Shown: positions 52,861 to 62,879, counted from the first letter of the stretch. The stretch: DNA of 64,000 nt from Lautropia sp. (GCA_030528325.1 JAUMZD010000014.1:1-64000); one strand, 5' to 3'. Made by a program: numbers and translations. The notes: generated by a model not told the origin, from the sequence alone.

Positions 52861-54696
52861 ATGGCTGGTCGACAGCAGCATTCGGGTTCCGCATCCAGGG
52901 TTTACGACTTCATCGTGGTAGGGGCTGGCACCGCTGGCTCACTGATGGCGAACAGACTCAGTCAGGATGGCAGGACGAATGTGCTGTTGCTCGAGGCTGG
53001 CCAGACGGACAACTATCACTGGGTACATATCCCGGTGGGTTATCTGTATTGCATCGGCAACCCGCGTACCGACTGGTGCTTCCAGACCGAAGCGGATCAG
53101 GGTCTGAATGGCCGAAGTCTGCGCTATCCGAGGGGCAAGGTGCTCGGTGGCTGCTCCAGCATCAACGGCATGATCTACATGCGTGGGCAGGCGCGGGACT
53201 ATGACCAATGGGCGGCACTGACGGGTGATGACACCTGGTGCTGGCAGAACGTGCTGCCGGCCTTCATGGCGCACGAAGATCATTACCGGCTGGATGCTAC
53301 CCATGCCGGCCAGTGGGCTGCCGGCGAACGGGAGGCCTTCGCACGCTTTCATGGCAGTGCGGCTGGAAAGGCGACCCCTCGCAGCCGGCCGGATCATCAG
53401 CGGGACGCCGGGCAGCGGGACGACGGGCGTGGTGCCTCGTCGCGCCGGCATCGGATGGACGCTGCCCCGGGGGGTGAATGGCGGGTCGAGAAGCAGCGGT
53501 TGCGCTGGGAGATTCTCGATGCCTTTGCAGCGGCTGCCCGGCAGGCAGGCATCCCGGCGACCGGGGATTTCAATCAGGGTGACAACGAGGGCGTCAGCTA
53601 TTTCGAGGTGAACCAGCGCAGGGGCTGGCGCTGGAACACGGCGAAGGCCTTCCTGAGGCCCGTGCGCTCGCGTCCGAACCTGCGCGTCTGGACCGGGGCG
53701 CAGGTACAGCGCCTGCTGCTGGAGACGCGCCCCGATGGCAGCACGGCCTGCACTGGCGTGACACTCTGGGACGGGCAGCAGGGCGTCGAGGTGAAGGCTG
53801 CCCGGGCCGTGGTGCTGTGTGCCGGTGCGATCGGCTCGCCGCACATCCTGCAGCTCTCGGGCATCGGCGATCCGGCGCTGCTCGCCCGGCATGGCATCGC
53901 AACCCGGGTGGCGCTGCCCGGCGTGGGGGAGAACCTGCAGGACCATCTGCAGATCCGCTCGGTCTACCGGGTCAGGCACGTACCCACCCTCAACACCCTG
54001 TCGGCCAGCCTGTGGGGCAAGGCGCGCATCGGTCTGGACTATCTGCTGCACCGTCGGGGGCCGATGAGCATGGCGCCGTCGCAGCTGGGGCTCTTCACCC
54101 GGTCGTCACCGGAGCAGCCTCATCCGAACATCCAGTTCCACGTCCAGCCGCTGAGCCTCGATGCTTTCGGCGAGCCGTTGCATCCCTTCGATGCCTTCAC
54201 GGCCAGCGTCTGCAACCTGAACCCGGACTCCCGGGGCAGCGTCCGCCTGAAGAGCGCCGATTTCCGGGAGGCCCCCGCCATCGCCCCCCGTTATCTGAGC
54301 ACGCCGCAAGACCGTCAGGTGGCGGCCGACAGCCTGCGCGTGGTACGCCGGATCGTCGCCCAGTCGGCACTGGCGCCCTATCAGCCTGAAGAATGGAAGC
54401 CTGGTGTCCAGTACCAGACCGATGAGGAGCTTGTCAGACTGGCCGGTGACATTGCCACCACGATCTTCCATCCGGTCGGCACCTGCAAGATGGGGCGTGA
54501 CGATGACCCGATGGCCGTGGTCGATTCGCGGCTGCGTGTGCGGGACGGGCGGGGAGGCCGGATCGCCGGGTTGCACATTGCCGATGCCAGCATCATGCCC
54601 ACCATCACCAGCGGGAATACCAACAGCCCGACCCTGATGATTTCGGAAAAAGCGGCTGCATGGATCAGGCGGGATGGGGCAGAAGGACAGGCCTGA
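52861..54696 (+). CDS. GMC-family FAD oxidoreductase (choline dehydrogenase-like)
   Basis: A 611-residue flavoenzyme: [20 protein letters not shown] (FAD-binding), [20 protein letters not shown], the second GMC signature [20 protein letters not shown], and [20 protein letters not shown] with the catalytic His plus [14 protein letters not shown]. It oxidises an alcohol or sugar-type substrate. An Arg/Asp/Gly-rich insert near residues 165-205 is unusual for the family. A GntP-type permease follows after 33 bp, suggesting that the substrate or product is a sugar acid or hydroxy acid. Confidence 0.93.
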   Translation: MAGRQQHSGSASRVYDFIVVGAGTAGSLMANRLSQDGRTNVLLLEAGQTDNYHWVHIPVGYLYCIGNPRTDWCFQTEADQGLNGRSLRYPRGKVLGGCSSINGMIYMRGQARDYDQWAALTGDDTWCWQNVLPAFMAHEDHYRLDATHAGQWAAGEREAFARFHGSAAGKATPRSRPDHQRDAGQRDDGRGASSRRHRMDAAPGGEWRVEKQRLRWEILDAFAAAARQAGIPATGDFNQGDNEGVSYFEVNQRRGWRWNTAKAFLRPVRSRPNLRVWTGAQVQRLLLETRPDGSTACTGVTLWDGQQGVEVKAARAVVLCAGAIGSPHILQLSGIGDPALLARHGIATRVALPGVGENLQDHLQIRSVYRVRHVPTLNTLSASLWGKARIGLDYLLHRRGPMSMAPSQLGLFTRSSPEQPHPNIQFHVQPLSLDAFGEPLHPFDAFTASVCNLNPDSRGSVRLKSADFREAPAIAPRYLSTPQDRQVAADSLRVVRRIVAQSALAPYQPEEWKPGVQYQTDEELVRLAGDIATTIFHPVGTCKMGRDDDPMAVVDSRLRVRDGRGGRIAGLHIADASIMPTITSGNTNSPTLMISEKAAAWIRRDGAEGQA

Positions 54697-54729
54697 GCAT
54701 GACACGCTAAAAACAAGGAGAGAAGAAAA

Positions 54730-56130
54730 ATGGTGGGTACGTTTGCGATCATCGTGTCGCTGCTGTTGTTGATGTTCCTGGCCTATCGGGGGGTGTCGGT
54801 TCTGATCCTGGCACCGCTGATGGCAGCACTGGCCGTGCTGCTGTCCGGCGAGATCGGCTATTTCCTGCCGATCTATACCGGCACCTTCATGTCGGCGCTG
54901 TCGAACTACGTGCTGGCGTTTCTGCCGATCTTCCTGCTGGGGGCGCTGTTCGGCCGGCTGATGGCGGATTCGGGGGCGGCGATGACGCTGTCACGCTGGA
55001 TCATGCAGCGGCTGGGCGCCCGGCATGCGATCCTGACGGTCGCGCTGGCCACGGGCCTGCTCACCTATGGCGGCGTGTCGGTGTTCGTGGTGGCCTTTGC
55101 CATCTATCCCATTGCCCGGAGCCTCTTTCAGGAGGCGGACATCCCGAAGCGGCTGCTGCCACCGGCCATTGCGCTGGGCGCCTTCACCTGCACGATGACC
55201 GCCATGCCCGGCACGCCTTCCATCCACAACGCCATTCCGATCCCGTTCTTTGGCACCAACGTGTTTGCCGCGCCCGGTCTGGGGCTGATGGCCTCGGCCA
55301 TCATGATGGGGGGCGGCCTGATGTGGTTGTGGAGCCGCCATGCGAAGGCCCGTGCGGCCGGTGAGGGCTATGGTGTCCATCCCTTCGACGCGGCCGACAA
55401 GGACGCCCAGGACGACACGGGCCGCTATAGCCAGATGCCGGTGCTGCTGGCGCTGCTGCCGCTGGTGCTGGTCGTGGCGGTCAATGCCTGGTTCACCTAC
55501 GGGATCTTTCCCGGCATGGACTTCAGCGCGCTGACCGAACGCTTCCCGACCGTGAACCCGGCCAAGTCCACGGGCATGTGGGCGCTGATCATCGCCCTGG
55601 TGGTGGCGTGCTCGGTGCTGATCCTGATCCGGCTCGGGCGCTGGCACAACCTGAAGGACACGATCAACAAGGGGGCCTTTGGCTTCATGCTGCCGCTCTT
55701 CAACACGGCTTCCGAAGTGGGTTATGGGGCGGTCATCGCCAGCATGGCGGGCTTCGTCGTGATCCGCGATGCCGTGCTGAACGTCTCGAGCAATCCGCTG
55801 ATTTCCGAGGCCTTCGCGATGAATGTGATCGCGGGCATCACGGGCTCGGCCTCGGGCGGGATGAGCATCGCCCTGCAGACGCTGGGCAGTGATTATCTGG
55901 TGCTCGCGCAGCAGGCGGGCATCAGCCCCGAGCTGCTGCACCGGGTGGCCGTGATCGCCTCAGGCTGTCTGGATACGCTGCCGCACAATGGCGCCATCAT
56001 CACGTTGCTGGCCATCTGTGGCCTGACGCACCGCGATTCGTATCTGAACATCGCGATGCTGACCATCGCGATTCCGCTGGTGTCGCTGGCGGTGGTGATC
56101 GGGCTGGGGACGATGTTCGGCAGCTTCTGA
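54730..56130 (+). CDS. GntP-family permease
   Basis: A 466-residue inner-membrane transporter with about 12 helices. The stretches FLPIYTGTFMSALSNYVLAF, LFNTASEVGYGAVIASMAGF, NVIAGITGSASGGMSIALQT and ASGCLDTLPHNGAIITLLAI match the GntP/gluconate-H+ symporter family. Substrate is probably a hydroxy or sugar acid, unknown in detail. AAGGAGAG precedes the ATG. Likely co-transcribed with the GMC gene. Confidence 0.9.
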   Translation: MVGTFAIIVSLLLLMFLAYRGVSVLILAPLMAALAVLLSGEIGYFLPIYTGTFMSALSNYVLAFLPIFLLGALFGRLMADSGAAMTLSRWIMQRLGARHAILTVALATGLLTYGGVSVFVVAFAIYPIARSLFQEADIPKRLLPPAIALGAFTCTMTAMPGTPSIHNAIPIPFFGTNVFAAPGLGLMASAIMMGGGLMWLWSRHAKARAAGEGYGVHPFDAADKDAQDDTGRYSQMPVLLALLPLVLVVAVNAWFTYGIFPGMDFSALTERFPTVNPAKSTGMWALIIALVVACSVLILIRLGRWHNLKDTINKGAFGFMLPLFNTASEVGYGAVIASMAGFVVIRDAVLNVSSNPLISEAFAMNVIAGITGSASGGMSIALQTLGSDYLVLAQQAGISPELLHRVAVIASGCLDTLPHNGAIITLLAICGLTHRDSYLNIAMLTIAIPLVSLAVVIGLGTMFGSF

Positions 56131-56134
56131 GCCT

Positions 56135-56290
56135 TCAGCCAGCGTGCTTGTTCTTGTTCTTGGCGCCCCCCTGGCGGGCCTTCAGGCGCGGGTTGGAGCG
56201 GCAGATGACGTAGATGCGGCCACGACGGCGCACGATCTGGCAATCGCGGCTGCGCTTCTTGGCCTCTTTCAGGGAAGACAATACCTGCAT
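56135..56290 (-). CDS. rpmJ2: 50S ribosomal protein L36, type B
   Basis: A 51-residue basic protein read on the minus strand: [40 protein letters not shown], and a Lys/Asn-rich tail. This is the long, two-Cys L36 paralogue (YkgO type) that lacks the full zinc ribbon and is used when zinc is short. Stop at 56135-56137, only 4 bp from the convergent GntP stop. A palindromic GTTATAAC lies 20 bp upstream, in line with Zur control. Confidence 0.92.
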   Translation of the reverse strand: MQVLSSLKEAKKRSRDCQIVRRRGRIYVICRSNPRLKARQGGAKNKNKHAG

Positions 56291-56309
56291 GATGAATCTC
56301 GGAAAGGAT

Positions 56310-56317
56310 GTTATAAC
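56310..56317 (-). promoter_or_regulatory. Palindrome before L36 type B, candidate Zur site
   Basis: GTTATAAC, flanked symmetrically by GGAT and ATCC, is AT-rich and lies at the likely -10 of the L36 gene. Zur sites contain GTTATAnnATAAC-like cores, and L36 type B genes are often under Zur, so this is a reasonable but untested call. Confidence 0.4.
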
Positions 56318-56371
56318 CTATCCATTGTAACCCGTTCTCATTGACTTGTCTGTGGCCGGGTGTCGGCTGTG

Positions 56372-56427
56372 AGCCCAAAGTCGTCATGTCCCCTTTGACC
56401 CAAGTAGAGATGTCCCCTCGATGCAGG
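56372..56427. repeat. 56-bp dispersed motif, copy 2 (possible IS end)
   Basis: In inverted orientation this matches 19321-19376 with about three differences: AGCCCAAAGTCGTCATGTCC, CCTTTGACCCAAGTAGAGAT, GTCCCCTCGATGCAGG. It sits between the L36 gene and the NhaC terminator. Confidence 0.7.
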
Positions 56428-56450
56428 ACGGCCTGGCATCAGCGCCCATG

Positions 56451-56478
56451 AAAAAAGCCGGCACATCGGCCGGCTTTC
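56451..56478 (-). terminator. Rho-independent terminator of nhaC
   Basis: On the minus strand AAAGCCGGC, CGATGT and GCCGGCTTTTTT form a stem with a T run, about 65 bp after the nhaC stop. Confidence 0.85.
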
Positions 56479-56543
56479 GCTGTCGGGCGGTGTGGCCCCG
56501 GTGAGGGCGGACAAGCATCCGCCCCCGGGCCATGTGCGCCGGA

Positions 56544-58010
56544 TCAGGTCAGATAGCTGTCGGCATCGGCCGCGATCTCCTCCATGTCCTCGTCGGCCAT
56601 GCCGGGTTGCGGGCCGGCCGGATCCATCGGCATGAACCAGCCGAAGGCGGCATAGATCAGCCCCACCAGCGGGGAGAGCCAGCAGAAGAGGGCGAAGGGC
56701 GCATAGACGAAGGCCGACAGGCCCAGCGTGCTGCTCACGAAGGCGCCGCCGTTGTTCCAGGGGATCAGCGGGGAAATCAGCGTGCCCCAGTCTTCGATGG
56801 TGCGCGAGAGGATGGTGCGGTCATAGCCCAGCTCGGTGAACTTGTTCTTCATCAGGCGGCCCGGCAGCACGATCGAGGTGTAGACCTCACCAGCGATCAC
56901 GCCCACGGCCAGCACGGCCGCAGCCGACGTGGCCACCAGCGAGAAACGCGATTGCGTGAGCCTGGCCAGCTTGCCGAGGATGGCGCGGAAGGTGCCATAG
57001 TGCTCCAGCACCCCGATGAAGGCCAGCGACAGCAGCATCATCGTGATCACCCAGCCCATCGACAGGATGCCGCCCTTGCTGAGCAGCTTGTCCACGTATT
57101 CCTGACCGGTTTCGGCCTTGTAGCCGTTCATCAGGATGTTGGAAATCTTGGCGACGTCAAAGCCCTGGAAGAAAATGGCGATCAGCGCACCGAGGAAGAC
57201 GCCGGTGCAGAGGGTGCCGATCACCGAGTACCGCCTGAAGCCCATCACCACGACGAACACGGCCGGGATCAGCGTGATCCAGCTCAGCTTGAAGTTCGTC
57301 TGGATGGTGTGCTGAAGCGTTTCGCGAATCTCGGGCGTGGAGGCGAGGTTTGCACCGTAATCGCTGCTGATCCAGCCATAGATGGCCAGCGCGATCAGGT
57401 AGGCAGGCACCGTGTTCGGCAGCATCGACTTGATGTGGCTGACCAGATCGGTGTCGGTGACGGCCGGCGTCAGGTTGGTGGTGTCCGACAGCGGCGACAT
57501 CTTGTCCCCGAAGAAGGCGCCCGATACGACGGCCCCGGCAGTCCACCACTCGGGGATGCCCAGCGCCGTGCCGATGCCCATCACGGCCAGGCCCACGGTG
57601 CCCACCGTGCCCCAGGAGGTGCCGGTGGCCAGCGAGACGAGGGTGCCCAGCACGCAGGCCGCCGGCAGGAAGATCGTCGGGCTCATGATGCCAAGGCCGA
57701 AGTTCAGGATGGTGGGCACCGTGCCGGAGGCGATCCAGCTGGCGATCACCATGCCCACGCACATCAGGATCATCACGCTGGGCAGGGCCACCTTCATGAC
57801 CCGATACATCTTCACTTCCATGCCTTGCCAGGACTTGCCCTTGAGCGACATGAAAATGCCGGTGATGCAGATGCCGATCACGAGCGGCACGTGGGGGGTG
57901 AAATCCTCGAAGCCGAAGAACTGCACCATCAGGATGATGGTGGTCAGCACCAGGGGTGCGACTTCAAACCAGAACGGGTAGGTTTCCCGATTGCGAAACT
58001 CAGCGAGCAT
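56544..58010 (-). CDS. nhaC: Na+/H+ antiporter, NhaC family
   Basis: A 488-residue inner-membrane antiporter with about 12 helices. LATGTSWGTVGTVGLAVMGI, VSGAFFGDKMSPLSDTTNLT and FTELGYDRTILSRTIEDWGT with LISPLIPWNNGGAFVSSTLG match NhaC. It may exchange Na+ for H+, and some relatives exchange malate or lactate. With the NQR pump in the same window it fits a sodium-based economy. It ends at a good terminator; repeat sequences lie upstream. Confidence 0.92.
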   Translation of the reverse strand: MLAEFRNRETYPFWFEVAPLVLTTIILMVQFFGFEDFTPHVPLVIGICITGIFMSLKGKSWQGMEVKMYRVMKVALPSVMILMCVGMVIASWIASGTVPTILNFGLGIMSPTIFLPAACVLGTLVSLATGTSWGTVGTVGLAVMGIGTALGIPEWWTAGAVVSGAFFGDKMSPLSDTTNLTPAVTDTDLVSHIKSMLPNTVPAYLIALAIYGWISSDYGANLASTPEIRETLQHTIQTNFKLSWITLIPAVFVVVMGFRRYSVIGTLCTGVFLGALIAIFFQGFDVAKISNILMNGYKAETGQEYVDKLLSKGGILSMGWVITMMLLSLAFIGVLEHYGTFRAILGKLARLTQSRFSLVATSAAAVLAVGVIAGEVYTSIVLPGRLMKNKFTELGYDRTILSRTIEDWGTLISPLIPWNNGGAFVSSTLGLSAFVYAPFALFCWLSPLVGLIYAAFGWFMPMDPAGPQPGMADEDMEEIAADADSYLT

Positions 58011-58091
58011 GGCGCCTCCTAATACGATTGACCGCCGGCATTTTCAGACGGTTTGTGGTTTTCATCCAATCACACGCGCTAGGGCTTTCCC

Positions 58092-58126
58092 TAGGAGCCC
58101 GCGACTTTCCTGCCGCCCAAGCTCCT
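58092..58126. repeat. Family 1 palindromic element, minimal remnant
   Basis: TAGGAG joins directly to CCCGCGACTTTCCTGCCGCC and CAAGCTCCT: six bases of the left end and the last 29 of the right end. It abuts the family 2 element that starts 2 bp further on. Confidence 0.75.
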
Positions 58127-58128
58127 GG

Positions 58129-58288
58129 GGATACTCTGAACAAGTCCATGCGGACGCCGCATCCCCGACACGGGCGCATGCCTGCGTTGGTATGGGCCGT
58201 CAATAGCACCACTATTGACGACCCATGCCGCCTTGTCCTGCATCCCGTTTCGGGGCGCGTCGCCTCGCAGGACTTGTTCAGAGTATCC
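58129..58288. repeat. Family 2 inverted-repeat element, 160-bp copy
   Basis: Perfect 19-bp terminal inverted repeats, GGATACTCTGAACAAGTCC and GGACTTGTTCAGAGTATCC. Inside is a second inverted repeat, GTCAATAG and CTATTGAC (58199-58219), and the block CGGACGCCGCATCCC. It ends 7 bp before the putA stop codon, so it could fold as the transcript end of putA. A shortened copy is upstream of putA. Confidence 0.9.
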
Positions 58289-58295
58289 CTGGCGT

Positions 58296-61200
58296 TCAGC
58301 CGATCGTCATCAGGCTGGCGTTGCCGCCGGCCGCGGCCGTGTTGATGCTGATCGAGCGCTCGGCCAGCAGCAGCTCACTGCGATAGTGCTGCCCCTGGCG
58401 GATCTGTCCGCTGCTCAGTGACTGCAGGTTGACGATCGGGCCGGATCGGGCAGCCAGACGCCGGTTCAGCGCCTTCAGACCCTCCAGCTCACCCTCGTAC
58501 AGCGCTGCCTCGAAGTGCCCGGTATCGATCTCGCCGGCCGGGATGCGCTGCACGCGCTTCTTCAGCAGGGTGGGCAGCTCGTCGGCCAGCTGGCCGCCCG
58601 CCGTGCCGTCGGGCAGCAGCGCCGTGTTGCCGGTGGCCAGGCAGCTCAGCACCTGGGCCAGGGCACCCAGCGGGGTGGCGGCCACGCACAGCACGCGGCC
58701 ACGGCCCTGCTGCCGGTAGACGTTGCTCTCGCCCGTCGGCCCTGGCATCGTCTGCTCGGCTTCGGCGCTGCTGGCCTCGAGCAGCGCATGGTTGTAGCGC
58801 TGCAGCGCCTCGGTATCCGCCTTCGCGATGCCCGTCTTCGCCAGCCAGCTGTCCATCGTATCCATCAGCTGACGGCTTTCGTCATGGGCAGGGAGCCTCC
58901 CCAGTGGTCGGGCGGACAGCAGACGGGTCAGGTACAGCGGGCCGCCGGCCTTCGGGCCGGTTCCCGACAGACCCTCGCCGCCAAAGGGCTGGACGCCCAC
59001 CACGGCACCGACGATGTTGCGGTTCACGTAAAGGTTGCCGGCGTTCACCCCGTCCAGCAGCTGCTCGATGGTCTCGTCGATCCGCGTGTGGACGCCGAAG
59101 GTCAGGCCATAGCCGGTGCTGTTGATGTCCTTCATCAGCGCACCCAGCTCATCCCGCCGGTAACGCAGCACATGCAGCACCGGGCCGAAGACTTCGCGGC
59201 CCAGCTCCCGGATGCTCCGGATCTCGATGATCGTGGGGGGGACGAAGGTGCCGGCAGCCAGCGCCGCCTGATCGGCGCGCTCGAGCGCAGGCTGGCTGAC
59301 CTTCGCCCCCTTGGCCCGCATGCTGTCGATGTAGTTCACGATGGTGTCGCGGGCTTCCTGGTCGATGACCGGGCCGACATCGGTGCCGAGCAGCTCGGGG
59401 TTGCCCTGTCGCAGCTCGCGGGTAGCCCCGTCGAGCATCGTCAATACCCGGTCGGCCGAGTCTTCCTGCACGCACAGCACACGCAGCGCCGAGCAGCGTT
59501 GACCGGCCGAGTCGAAGGCCGACACGAGCACGTCCTGCACGACTTGTTCGGTCAGGGCCGAGGAATCCACGATCATGCAGTTCTGCCCGCCGGTCTCGGC
59601 GATCAGCGGTACGGGATGGCCGTGCCGGTCGAGCCGTTCGGCCAGCGTGGCGGCGATGATCCGCGCCACCTCGGTCGAACCGGTGAACATCACGCCGTTG
59701 ACCCGGGCATCGGCCACCAGCGGGGCGCCGACCTGAACGCCGTCGCCGGGCACCAGCTGCAGCACGTCGCGGGGGACCCCGGCCTCGTGCAGGATGCGCA
59801 CGGCCTCGGCCGCGATCAGCGGCGTCTGTTCGGCCGGCTTGGCGAGCACCGTGTTGCCGGCCGCCAGCGCCGCCGCGACCTGACCGCTAAAGATCGCCAG
59901 CGGGAAGTTCCACGGGCTGATGCACAGGATCGTGCCCAGCGGCTGGTGCGTGTCGTTCGCGAATTCGGCGCGTACCTGGTTGGCGTAATAGCGCAGGAAG
60001 TCGACGGCCTCGCGGATCTCGGCGATGGCGTTGGGCAGCGACTTGCCGGCTTCGCGGATCACCAGCCCCATCAGGATCGGCGTGCGATCTTCCATGATCC
60101 GGGCCGCCCGTACCAGGCAGTCGGCACGTTCGCCCACGGGCGTGGCCTGCCAGCCGGGTGCGGCTGCCCCGGCCGCCTTCAGGATGTTGTCCAGATCGGC
60201 GGGCGTGGCTTCCAGCACATGGCCGACCACATCCTCATGGTTGGCCGGGTTGCGCACGGCCTTCGCGCCGGCCGGTGGGGCAGGGCTGCGCTGGCTGTCG
60301 TCGGCGAACCCGGTCTCGGCGCCGTGCCGGTTGCCTCCCTCTTGCGCCTGATGACTGGCCGGCACGGCCAGCCACGGTATCGTGCCGCTCGCCATCAGCC
60401 CGGTCGACAGGGCGGCCAGCTTCTGTTCGTTGGCCAGATCCACCCCGGCCGAATTCTCGCGGTAGCCGAAGCCTTCCTTCGCATACAGCTCGGCAGGCAA
60501 CGGAATCATCGGGTGCGGGGCGCCGGTCGGTGAGATGGCGGCAGCCTCCGCGATCGGATCGGCGATCAGCTTGTCGGTCGGTGTGTTCGGGTCGCTGACC
60601 TGGTTGACGAAGGAGGTGTTGGCCCCGTTTTCCAGCAGGCGGCGCACCAGATAGGCGAGCAGCGTCTCGTAGGTGCCCACCGGCGCGTAGATGCGGCAGG
60701 GCCGGTTCAGCCCGCCTTCGGCGGTCGGGCCCGTCACCTGTTCGTACAGCGGTTCGCCCATGCCGTGCAGGCACTGGAACTCGTACTGGCCCGGGTAATA
60801 GTTCTGGCCGGCCATCTCGTAGATGGTGGCCAGCGTGCGCGCATTGTGCGTGGCGAACTGCGGATAGATCGCATCGGGAGCGCGCAGCATCTTCTGCGCG
60901 CAGACCAGATACGACACATCGGTATAGACCTTGCGCGTGTAGACCGGATAGCCTTCCATGCCATCGAGCTGCGCTCGCTTGATCTCGCTGTCCCAATAGG
61001 CGCCTTTCACCAGTCTGATCATCAGGCGGTGGCGGCTGCGGCGGCCCAGGTCGATCAGGTGGTCGATCACGTAAGGGCAGCGCTTCTGGTAGGCCTGCAC
61101 CACGAAGCCGATGCCGTTCCAGCTGGCCAGCGCCGGGTCGAAGCACAGCGACTCCAGCAGGTCGAGCGACAGCTCCAGACGATCGGCCTCTTCGGCGTCG

Positions 61201-62309
61201 ATGTTCAGGGCGATGTCGTAGCGACGGGCCAGCAGCGCCAGGTGGCGCAGGCGCGGCATCAGCTCACCGAACACCCGATCGGCCTGCGCACGGCTGTAGC
61301 GCGGGTGCAGGGCCGAGAGCTTGATCGAGATGCCGGGGCCCTCATAGATGCCCCGGCCGTTGGCCGCCTTGCCGATGGCGTGGATCGCCATTTCGTAGGC
61401 CATCAGATACTTCTGGGCATCCTCGTCGGTGGCGGCTGCCTCGCCCAGCATGTCGTAGGAGTAGCGAAAGCCCCTGGCCTCGTATTTGCGGGCGTTGGCG
61501 AGCGCCTGCTCGATGGTCTCGCCCGTCACGAACTGCTCGCCCATCATCCGCATCGCCATGTCCACGCTCTTGCGGATCAGCGGCTCGCCGCCCTTGCCGA
61601 TCAGGCGGGTCAGGGCCGAGGACAGGCTGCTCTCGCTGTTCGTGGAGACGAGCTTGCCGGTCAGCATCAGACCCCAGGTGGTGGCGTTGACGAACACCGA
61701 TGGCGAGTGCCCGAGGTGGGATTTCCAGTCGCCGTGGCTGATCTTGTCCCGGATCAGCGCGTCACGGGTTTCACGATCCGGGATGCGCAGCAGCGCCTCG
61801 GCCAGACACATCAGCGCCACGCCTTCCTGGCTGGAAAGGGAAAACTCCTGGATCAACGCTTCGACACCGCTGCCCCCTTTCTGCCGGCGGCGCAGCCCCT
61901 CGACCAGCTGTCTGGCCAGCGCTTTCACGCGGCTGGTATATGGCTCGGCCACCAGCGCCGGCTCTTCGGCCTGCTTCAGCAGCCAGCTCACGCATTCCGG
62001 CTCGGGGCGGCGCCAGGCGGCCGTGATGGCGGCCCGCTGCGGTGTCTGCGGGGCGATGTCCTGTGCGAAAGCGAGGAAGGGCTGTGTGCCGTCGGCGGTT
62101 GGCGGGCGCCCGTCGATGCCGCTGGCTTTCAGGCCGGGCGCACCTGCCTGCAGCTCTGGCGGCAGGTGGCCCCGCTCGATGTTCTCCATGTAGCTGAGCA
62201 GCGCCTGCTTCACCAGCCAGGGCAGGGTGCGGTTGTTGCGATCGGCGACCTGCTTCAGCCGGTTGTGAAGTGCCTCTTCGACCTTGATGTTCAGGTGGGT
62301 ATGGCTCAC
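58296..62309 (-). CDS. putA: Trifunctional transcriptional regulator / proline dehydrogenase / P5C dehydrogenase
   Basis: A 1337-residue PutA. It has an N-terminal ribbon-helix-helix (HTHLNIKVEEALHNRLKQVA), the FAD-linked proline dehydrogenase barrel (GPGISIKLSALHPRYSRAQA, RLVKGAYWDSEIKRAQLDGM), then the NAD-linked aldehyde dehydrogenase with VMFTGSTEVARIIAATLAER, PLIAETGGQNCMIVDSSALT and the catalytic Cys in FDSAGQRCSALRVL. A Gln/Gly/Ala-rich linker lies between the two enzymes. GTG at 62309 is chosen because GGAG lies 9 nt before it; the TTG at 62324 is another option. It converts proline to glutamate and can repress its own gene. Confidence 0.96.
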   Translation of the reverse strand: MSHTHLNIKVEEALHNRLKQVADRNNRTLPWLVKQALLSYMENIERGHLPPELQAGAPGLKASGIDGRPPTADGTQPFLAFAQDIAPQTPQRAAITAAWRRPEPECVSWLLKQAEEPALVAEPYTSRVKALARQLVEGLRRRQKGGSGVEALIQEFSLSSQEGVALMCLAEALLRIPDRETRDALIRDKISHGDWKSHLGHSPSVFVNATTWGLMLTGKLVSTNSESSLSSALTRLIGKGGEPLIRKSVDMAMRMMGEQFVTGETIEQALANARKYEARGFRYSYDMLGEAAATDEDAQKYLMAYEMAIHAIGKAANGRGIYEGPGISIKLSALHPRYSRAQADRVFGELMPRLRHLALLARRYDIALNIDAEEADRLELSLDLLESLCFDPALASWNGIGFVVQAYQKRCPYVIDHLIDLGRRSRHRLMIRLVKGAYWDSEIKRAQLDGMEGYPVYTRKVYTDVSYLVCAQKMLRAPDAIYPQFATHNARTLATIYEMAGQNYYPGQYEFQCLHGMGEPLYEQVTGPTAEGGLNRPCRIYAPVGTYETLLAYLVRRLLENGANTSFVNQVSDPNTPTDKLIADPIAEAAAISPTGAPHPMIPLPAELYAKEGFGYRENSAGVDLANEQKLAALSTGLMASGTIPWLAVPASHQAQEGGNRHGAETGFADDSQRSPAPPAGAKAVRNPANHEDVVGHVLEATPADLDNILKAAGAAAPGWQATPVGERADCLVRAARIMEDRTPILMGLVIREAGKSLPNAIAEIREAVDFLRYYANQVRAEFANDTHQPLGTILCISPWNFPLAIFSGQVAAALAAGNTVLAKPAEQTPLIAAEAVRILHEAGVPRDVLQLVPGDGVQVGAPLVADARVNGVMFTGSTEVARIIAATLAERLDRHGHPVPLIAETGGQNCMIVDSSALTEQVVQDVLVSAFDSAGQRCSALRVLCVQEDSADRVLTMLDGATRELRQGNPELLGTDVGPVIDQEARDTIVNYIDSMRAKGAKVSQPALERADQAALAAGTFVPPTIIEIRSIRELGREVFGPVLHVLRYRRDELGALMKDINSTGYGLTFGVHTRIDETIEQLLDGVNAGNLYVNRNIVGAVVGVQPFGGEGLSGTGPKAGGPLYLTRLLSARPLGRLPAHDESRQLMDTMDSWLAKTGIAKADTEALQRYNHALLEASSAEAEQTMPGPTGESNVYRQQGRGRVLCVAATPLGALAQVLSCLATGNTALLPDGTAGGQLADELPTLLKKRVQRIPAGEIDTGHFEAALYEGELEGLKALNRRLAARSGPIVNLQSLSSGQIRQGQHYRSELLLAERSISINTAAAGGNASLMTIG

Positions 62310-62563
62310 GTCGTGTGTCTCCAACGGTCTGGCCTGTCGTTCGTGCCAGAGGATGTCCGCAAGGACAGGGCAAGAAATCCTCCGATATCCGCATCACGCT
62401 GTTGCCCCCGGCGGGTAGCGGGTCCGTGAGAGTGAGGTGTGGTCGGAGGAAACATGGTTTTCAGTTCAGACTGCCAGCGTATCACTTTTGTTATTAAAAA
62501 GTACGTTGGCCAAAACGCATAAAACCTTCAGAATACGCAGCCCCATTTTTTCGGGCCTTTTCG
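62310..62563. other. putA upstream region
   Basis: No gene is supported. It includes an AT-rich patch (CTTTTGTTATTAAAAAGTAC near 62482-62505) that may hold the putA promoter and the operator for the PutA RHH domain, though no clear repeated site is seen. The stretch 62643-62879 beyond the family 2 element also shows no gene. Confidence 0.4.
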
Positions 62564-62642
62564 GATACTCTGCACAAGTCCAGGCGGACGCCGCATCCCG
62601 TGTCGGGGCGCGTCGCCTCGCGGGACTTGTTCAGAGTATCCT
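62564..62642. repeat. Family 2 inverted-repeat element, 79-bp copy
   Basis: Ends GGATACTCTGCACAAGTCC and GGACTTGTTCAGAGTATCC (one mismatch) enclose CGGACGCCGCATCCCG and GGGGCGCGTCGCCTCGCG. Relative to the 160-bp copy, the middle 81 bp with the second hairpin are missing. The two copies stand on either side of putA. Confidence 0.88.
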
Positions 62643-62879
62643 TTCAGGTTTCCTGATGGACGCCGGTGCTGCCTTTCCCACGGGAAGGCGCCGGCCATCG
62701 GGAGCGCTGAATCGTCAGGGCCCGATTCGATGGTTTCCGGATTCTACGTTGGGGGCCATGCTGCTTACGGCAAACCTGTGTGCGGCATGAGGCTGCCCGC
62801 AGGTGGCCGTCGAGCCCGCCGGATCGGTCGGGTGGATGTCGCCCATCTGGCAGCCAGGTGTCCTGCCCCCGTTTTTGTG

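Noticed and set aside
60765..62429. 554-codon plus-strand frame antisense to putA
   Set aside because: No domain is recognisable and the opposite strand is a conserved PutA; another shadow frame.
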